Below, in pieces: positions 57,301 through 64,000 of a stretch of 64,000 nt of DNA. Origin of the DNA: Caprimulgus europaeus (Eukaryota > Chordata > Aves > Caprimulgiformes > Caprimulgidae). Made by a program: the position numbers and the translations under genes. Every line of letters begins with the position of its first letter. Positions within the stretch are counted from its first letter, which is position 1. The stretch spans positions 45,428,037 through 45,492,036 of the forward strand of contig OU015525.1 of assembly GCA_907165065.1 (NCBI GenBank). The letters run 5' to 3'. Below the pieces are notes generated by a model, which saw only the letters and a list, made by a program, of their open reading frames with translations, searched no databases and had not been told where the DNA came from.

Positions 57301-60300
57301 CAACCTTTTTCACTTGAGAGCCTGTAATTAAGCTCCTCTGGGAAATGAGAAGTTATATATATTGTATTGTCAGTAAGATCTGTGTGTCTGGAAGTTCTGT
57401 AAATTTTGTTACACCAAAGTTTTTAATACAACAAGAGATGGATGTGATAACATTTTGCCTGTATTTACAAAAATGTAGGGGGCAAAATCACTTGCACTGA
57501 AATTATTTATGATTCTTAACTCACTGTACTCAATTTTCAAATGAGTGTGTCTTTCAGTTGCTCTCTTTGTTGCCTCTGGTCTCATACATGCCACTACCAA
57601 AGGTGTGTTCTGTAGAAAACTTTTGTTCGAGGCAGATCCAGTGCTGAAGTAGATGCCACTAAATCATGACCAGTCTGTAGGGTAAAGCAGCACTGTGTTG
57701 GCATGTGGGAAGTCAGACTTCTGAAAGGACTAATGCTCACTACCCTGAGCTGATAGAAGATGAATAACAAGCAAGTAATTATACAATTATTTGGATACCT
57801 CAAGAGAAGAACAGCTAAGGTATGGCCAGAGGCTTCAATACACAGGAAAGACAAGGAGTATAAAAAGGTTTCACAGAACTTAATTTTTCAGTGTTTTTCT
57901 TTTCTGTTGTGGGTGATGAGGAAATACTTGTCCTGGGCTTACATTTTTCAGGTGACAAAACTGAAGAATGGTCAGAAATAGAGAATGAAAAAAGGTGATC
58001 GTAAATCAAGATACTAAACTGCATTGCATCACCAGTACTAATACAAATCCAAGAACACTGAAAAACTTAAAAATGAAGTGACTAAAATATTATTAAAATA
58101 TATAATTTGCCACTATATAAGGTAATGATACTGGAGGATAGCCAAAAGTGTACTAGAAAGAGAAAAAAAGGTAGTAAAGATATTTCATGGAAATGACAGA
58201 CTCATGAACCATATTTCAACACCAGGAAAAAAAAATCAGTATGTAAATAATTAAAAACGGAGTTGTTAAGTGTCAATATGAACTATGCCTGGTTGGTGCA
58301 ACTAGTTTGGATTTTGTAAGGGTTAATTATGTTCCTCTAACCTGTCATGTTCAGAAGTCTTTTAAATAATTTTCAGGTGAGACTTTGGTTCTGGCTTCCT
58401 TCTGAAATGAAACCAATCTGATATTGACTTTACTAAAGCAAGGTTGAAACTTTGGCTATGATGACAAATTAAAGCTGATGAAGAGCTGTGAAACCATAGG
58501 AAGTGTTTGAGATCTATACAAATGCAGCCCAATATGCGTATATACACACAGATAAGTATATACACATAAAACTCAGGCAAATGAAGGAGTTTCAATACTG
58601 GATGGAAATGCAAATTAATTAGGCTAAGCAAGGCAAGGAAGATTTGGGAGGGAAAATAGAAATATAACAAAGGAAGAAAGGAGAAATCATGGCAGGCAGA
58701 ATTCCCTACAGACCATTGCCAGATAATTTACATTTTATGCCATTGTGACATTAGCTTTTTGAAAGGAAAGGAAGAATTCAAGCTTTTCAATCACATGTAA
58801 AATGTACAGAATTAGTGTAACATCTCAAGGGAAATATTTAGGAATAATTTCAAACAAATCAATAAGTGTATCTTCAATAAGCATAGCAAGGATAACAAAA
58901 ATCAGCATTAGGAAAAGTATTTAAAATAATACTGAAAACTTATTCTTCTCATTAATTAAGTGGTATGTCCTTGCCTTTAATAATGTGCTTAGTATATTTA
59001 CCTAAAAGGTCACAACAGATGAGAGGTCCAGGGAAGGTAACTGAGCTAATTAAAGAAAAGGGCTACTTATAAGAGAAATAGATTTTAATGTTATATCACC
59101 CAGAAAGATGAATGCTAAGAGCACATGCACAATAGAAAAGAAAACAGACATGTAAAGAGGTAAGAAGAAGCTGAGGGAAATGGTGTGGTGTAAATACTGA
59201 TGAACAGCAGAGAGTGAAAATTCAGCAGCCACCCTTTTTAATCCTATTCCATCTTCTAAGGCATCTTTGACAACCACCTCAAAAGGTAAATTCAAAGCTA
59301 GGCCATTGTTTTATAACCCACAGTGTTGAGAATGGAAAGTCTGCATTGCAGCCCCTAGAGAAACTCTGATTGATTTAGCCAAAATTTCTTCCAAGGGTTT
59401 TCCAAGAGAATGATGGCTCTGTGGCTCTCGTAAGGATGGAGTTCGCTCTTTATGTCAGTTCAGCTTTGCTGGCTGCAGCAGAGTGAGGACAAGATCATGT
59501 TCCTGCCCCTCCTCCTCTATGTCCCTGGGAGCGTGGGCACTGGCAATGGTGCTCACCTGCCTTGCTCTTACCTGTTGTCTTCCAGCATCTCCTCAGTGGT
59601 CTTCCTCTAGAGCATCTATCAGGGTTAGTCATATTCCAGTGCAAGGAAAGTACTTGTAGATTGTGGTGAAATCACAGCATCTTCCCTTCCCCTTTGTACT
59701 GAATTTTAGTATTGCTGGTGGTCTCAGCATTCACGCTCTTGTTCCATTATTGTTTTAGGTATGTGTTCCTAGGCTGGCTGAAGCTATCAGAGGAAAATTA
59801 TTCGGTCATTATTGCACAATGCACCTGGATGCACTGTATTTTGTTTAGAGATTTATTTGTTTATTTACTAATTGTTGAGCTCTGAAACATGTTTTGGAGT
59901 CTGGGACTAGATGGTTTGCTGGTCAGCTTGACTGTAGCAGTTTCCATGGCTCATTGCTGTAGTGATATTACTATTCTGGAGGAAAGAAGGAGATCATCAA
60001 GTTTCCGAGCTCCAGTACTATCCTATGTGGACCAGTGTATGAGATTACAGTGATTTACACAGAAAGTTTGTGATGAAACACCTCCATTTTCAGATTTATT
60101 TCATTTGTGATGAGAAGTAATGTGCTGTTTTCACCTCCATAGTTTTGCCTACTTGTCCTAGGATTTTTTTTTTTTTTCAATACTTTTTGCAACTTTACCA
60201 AACTCTCATATGGTGGGAAGAAAAGAAAAAAAAAAGAGCAGAATTATTAGAGAATTAATTGCAAATATGAGAGGAAGTTAGCTCATTCCAATGATGACAA

Positions 60301-62610
60301 TTTCTGAAAGACCAGTCTGACTATCAAGTGTGGCATGTATCTAATTAGATGACTCCTCCCATTGCATTTCTCAAGAAACAGCAATAAACAATAAAAAATG
60401 TAACTCATTCTTTTCTCCGTTAATCTAGACATAGTGGGGTTTTTTAATGACATTTTTTAATAACCTTTATCTTTTCATATTCTGAGAGTTCAGCAAAGCC
60501 CCACGGCCATGGTTGCCATAATACTAAAGTATTTCATTTGTAGCAGCAGTTCAGCTTTCTTTTTAATGAGTGTCATATTCCAATTCCAGGCATCCGTTTA
60601 AAACCTGTAGTTCAGACAGACCACATCTATTTCCCCTCTTTGTCTCAATTTAGGCTTAGCCAACAAGGAGATGGGATAATAAGCTCTATATGGATGCAGC
60701 AGCAAAGGCCAGAACTCAGAAAGGTGTATATTGTAAACTTACTGGACTTTGACCCTGCTTTTTTAGAAAACCACCACAGATCCTGGGCTTTGTTTTTACC
60801 AAAGCACAAAGCCTGGTTATCACTGTTTTGGTGTAACTGAGAGCTGAATTTGGCATATGGTGAGCTTCCAAGGAGTTAAATTTGCACCGAAGCAAATAAT
60901 TAAGTGATATAAATAAAGTTAGGTCTAGAGCTATTTGAATAAAGCTGGTTAAAATAAAACTATTTTCTTCATTTTAGACTGCCCTTCTGCATAGAAAATT
61001 CTAATTTTATTCTCTTCAAATCAGCCAAACTTTGGAAAGATACATTGGACTTTGAGGAAACTGGAACCGAAAAGATTGTTTTACCCGTATTCCTACTTGA
61101 ACCCCTACATTGTCAACCTGAACTGAAAGGACTGTTTTCAAAAACTGAGCAGGAAAAAGCATTCTTAAATAGGTGAAAGCGGGTCATATTTTATTAATAA
61201 GTAGAACAATTCAATTAATAGAATTCTAATGAACTATGTTTTTTCTGCTACTTATCATTGAACTTTAATGAATTTAAAGGTAATTACCAGATTATTTTTT
61301 AAAATTTTAATTCTTAATAAGTGTAAAGTCAGGAAAAAATTCACATACACAGACTTCAAAAAATTAATAAATTTTCATTATCATTCTTATTGTAATTTGA
61401 AAGCAAGCAAATAAAGTAACATAGATGGTTCTGTGCAAGTATTTTAAAGTGAATTGTTAATTTGCCTAATAGATCCAAAGAAGTAACTAACAGAGCTGAA
61501 AAACTGTAGCTGTAGGAAGTTGGAAGGAGTCAAGCTAGTGAAATCTGTGAGGCTTTGAAGGATCTGTTCTGTCACCCTAAATTGCTCTGGATGAAATCCC
61601 CTCCTGGGATAGGACCAGCAGAAAGTCTGTGAATACTTCTTTTTTTTTTTTTTTTTTGCACAAAGATTATGCCCCTTTTTTGAAGACATAATTTTGAAGC
61701 AGTCCTTGGGTGATGCTTAGGCTTTATAATGGCCAGTGGCCAGGCGAGAAGTCCACCCACAAAGCACCCGCCACGTGCACTCGGTACCCTGATCAGTTGG
61801 TACTGGTTGCCTGGGTGGCAATGACCGAGTTCTCAGTACAATATGTTCAGATAAAGCCCTTCTATTTGTAAAGAATAATTTACCTGTAACTGCTATCCAG
61901 TTTTGCCACAGTATATTCCAGTGGGGTAGACCAGTGCTTAATAAGTGTATAGACATGTTTAGAAAATGGGTAAGAATATCTAGAAAAGTTTAATTACCGC
62001 AAAGCCAAATTCAGCTGTAAAATAATAGTAGCAGCACCCTGCTCCCGCCTCTTTGGGTATAATCTTCCGCAACGCCAGAGTTGCACTGATCGCAGTGCAC
62101 TGTACAGACAGCACTCCCTCGTAGAAATCCCCATATTCTAATTGTTTAAGGAGGGAAAAACAAACTGGACAACAAGCTAAGCTTGAGCTTAGTCCTTTAA
62201 ACTCCTCATATATTCAAGTCGATTGAAAGTGCATCTCGCATCCTTTTTCCTTCCCAACTAAACATACACAACACATACACTGACCCTCAATTACACTGTT
62301 GAGGTGGTTGGTTTGTTTGTTCCATTTTCTACAGATACTGCATTAGGACATATGCTGTGGGGAGAATTCAGATCTCCTTCCCTTTTCTCTTTGAACTATA
62401 TTTGCTTTAGAGAAACCCTGCTTTTTATAAGAGGAAGAAAAGTGAGATGAGAGCACAAATGGAGTAAAGTGTTAAAGCCAATCAAGTATAAACAAACTTT
62501 GGCTTAATAGCTCCCTATGAGCTCATCCTAAACCAGAAAGTCATCTCTGGGAGAGGCAGAGGCTGGGGAAAGTAAAATAAGCCCGGGAAACACATACTAT
62601 TCATTTCACA

Positions 62611-62627
62611 ATAATAATAATAATAAA
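62611..62627. repeat. (TAA)n microsatellite
   Basis: Five to six ATA/TAA units in intron 1. Confidence 0.9.
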
Positions 62628-63734
62628 GCTAATGAGGTAAACCAGGTAAAATAAGGCTGATGCTTCCTGTTAATTTGGTAATAAAACTACTATTGATCTT
62701 CAAAACCAGCATTTATGCAGCTGAGCATACCTGTCAGCTACCTATAAACACAGAAAAACCTGAAGATATTAACTGTGAGGAAGATGGAATGTGGTGGTCT
62801 AGTTTAATTTCATTTTGCTGAATTTAATTTCAGCAACATTTTGAACAAATTCTATGTATATTCCCCAGCATTTATTTCAAATTGGAGATTATTTGTCAAC
62901 ACTTAATTTGAGTATCACAGCATGATATAGCAGAAAGTAGCTAAGCAGAATCTTGCCAGACATTAAAAAGCTTGTATTTATACAAAAAATGCAAATCATT
63001 AATATAGGTGCTAAATACACCTTGCAGTTTGAATTTGAATGTGTTCACCCCTGCATCACAGCCCCAGTATCTACTTGATGTCCACAGCGCTACACATTTT
63101 CCTCAATCCTTGTCATATGTCTTTGCTGCTGCAGATTATTATTTACTAATAGGCACAGAACAGTTTTTTCCTCATGTTGCCTTTATTTCCAGACCTCGAG
63201 GCCTGCTGTTTCTCATTCTGAATTCCAATCCAACGGCAGGTGCCAGGATTCAAATGTATATCATCTCTGGGCAGTAGGATCAGCCCGTTTGTGTAACATC
63301 AGTTGAACTGAGCCACTCACTGTGCTGGCTGCACTTTAATATTTTTAATCTTTCTTTGGAAGGCATGCTATTTTGGTGAGCAACCAAATGCAGTCTCAGC
63401 TGCACACAAGAGGAGATCTACAAATGGATTTCTAAATCTAGGCTTCTGTACAATTAAAAAACCAAACCAAACCAAAAAAACTTAAAAACATGTAACTGGA
63501 GAATCTATTGGGTCCAATCCACCCACAGCCATCTGGAGCAGTAAGTTATCTATCTTATTTATCTAAACAAAACTTTGGATGTGACATGAGCAGAAATGAG
63601 GTGAATAAGTCGGACTGAAATAATTTTTACATTAATCTTTTAAAATGTCCAAGGCTGAGAAGGCCAATTTTAAGAATTGCTGAATGACATTACCATAATA
63701 ATGTGAAATAGACCATTTTAAAGGCAAAAAACCT

Positions 63735-63795
63735 GTTCCCACTAAAGTCAATAGCAAAATCCCACTGACTACAATAGTAGTGGGATTGGTCTGCT
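63735..63795. repeat. Copy of the dispersed CCCACTGA/TCAGTGGG-type repeat
   Basis: CCCACTAAAGTCAATAGCAA, AATCCCACTGACTACAATAG and TAGTGGGATTGG form an imperfect inverted repeat in the same style as 8129-8150. It is probably an old MITE-like or LINE-derived palindromic unit; its family was not identified. Confidence 0.5.
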
Positions 63796-64000
63796 AAGTA
63801 GCAAACCATGCTTTAAAAAAATCAATACTTCAATTTTACAAGGTAATATGGATAGCAGTATAGTTGCCTATTATCAGACCCCATAGTCTGTGGATTTTAT
63901 CTCTCTAATAATAACCGAGGTTCAGTGCCTATCTGATGAATCATTGAGAGGGAAGACAGAAGCCATTTCCCAGCACTTCCCCTGCCCGAGAAAGCTCTCC

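Larger units (their letters stand above)
50082..64000 (+). other. NOL4: NOL4 intron 1 (5' part, continues beyond window)
   Basis: The intron begins with donor GTTAGT directly after codon 89. No downstream open frame resembles the next NOL4 segment, so exon 2 lies outside. The first ~840 bases remain GC-rich, as the tail of the CpG island. After about 51.3 kb the DNA is AT-rich and carries homopolymer runs (T23 at 51122-51144, T25 at 51961-51985, T18 at 61640-61657), a short (TAA)n at 62611-62627 and copies of an old palindromic repeat motif. A long first intron is typical of NOL4. The open frames of 60-116 codons inside it have no recognisable domains and no codon pattern that I would call coding. 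Confidence 0.85.

Noticed and set aside
50082..64000. NOL4 exon 2 or an alternative first exon within intron 1
   Set aside because: No frame resembles the next NOL4 segment as I know it, and no open frame flanked by convincing splice sites was found.
1..64000. tRNA, rRNA, CRISPR arrays, bacterial operons or intact endogenous retroviruses
   Set aside because: No cloverleaf with A/B boxes, no regularly spaced repeats, no gag/pol/env frames or paired LTRs were seen by eye.

Overview
The window is vertebrate, almost certainly avian, nuclear DNA. It contains several 5'-truncated CR1 LINEs with the bird-type 3' tail (ATTCTATG/ATTCTGTG repeats after a TTGGACT..GATCTT..TCCAACC block). It also has older, diverged CR1/L3-like copies, long non-coding AT-rich stretches, and GC-rich CpG islands. 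There are no operons and no bacterial or viral genes.

One protein-coding exon can be named with confidence. It is the first coding exon of NOL4 (nucleolar protein 4) on the + strand, codons 1-89 at 49815-50081, closed by a GT donor in phase 0. It lies inside a large two-part CpG island (about 46.7-48.4 kb and 49.6-50.9 kb). The leader just upstream of the ATG is unusual: T and A homopolymers, a TG/CTGT microsatellite and three very short uORFs. Exon 2 is not in the window, so 50082-64000 is the 5' part of a long first intron.

Layout: 1-3.96 kb, unannotated intergenic DNA; 3.96-5.1 kb, a CR1 fragment with decayed reverse transcriptase; 8.5-8.83 kb, two abutting CR1 tails; 8.9-9.53 kb, an isolated CpG island; 9.755-10.14 kb (-), a C2H2 zinc-finger-like open segment (remnant or orphan terminal exon); 10-46 kb, intergenic DNA with ancient CR1 copies, younger CR1 tails at 34.1, 38.2 and 41.6 kb, a perfect 12-bp-arm palindrome at 20.49 kb, a 10-bp inverted repeat at 27.7 kb and a CTCF-like motif at 32.08 kb; 46.1-50.9 kb, NOL4 promoter, leader and exon 1; 50.9-64 kb, intron 1 with homopolymer hairpins and a possible conserved regulatory block near 53.1-53.3 kb.

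In other amniotes the gene upstream of and divergent from NOL4 is DTNA (synteny knowledge, not visible here), so the left part is probably the NOL4-DTNA intergenic region. I found no convincing undescribed biological system. The items most worth a second look are the NOL4 leader architecture, the 20.49 kb palindrome, the isolated CpG island with its adjacent zinc-finger-like segment, and the CTCF-like site.
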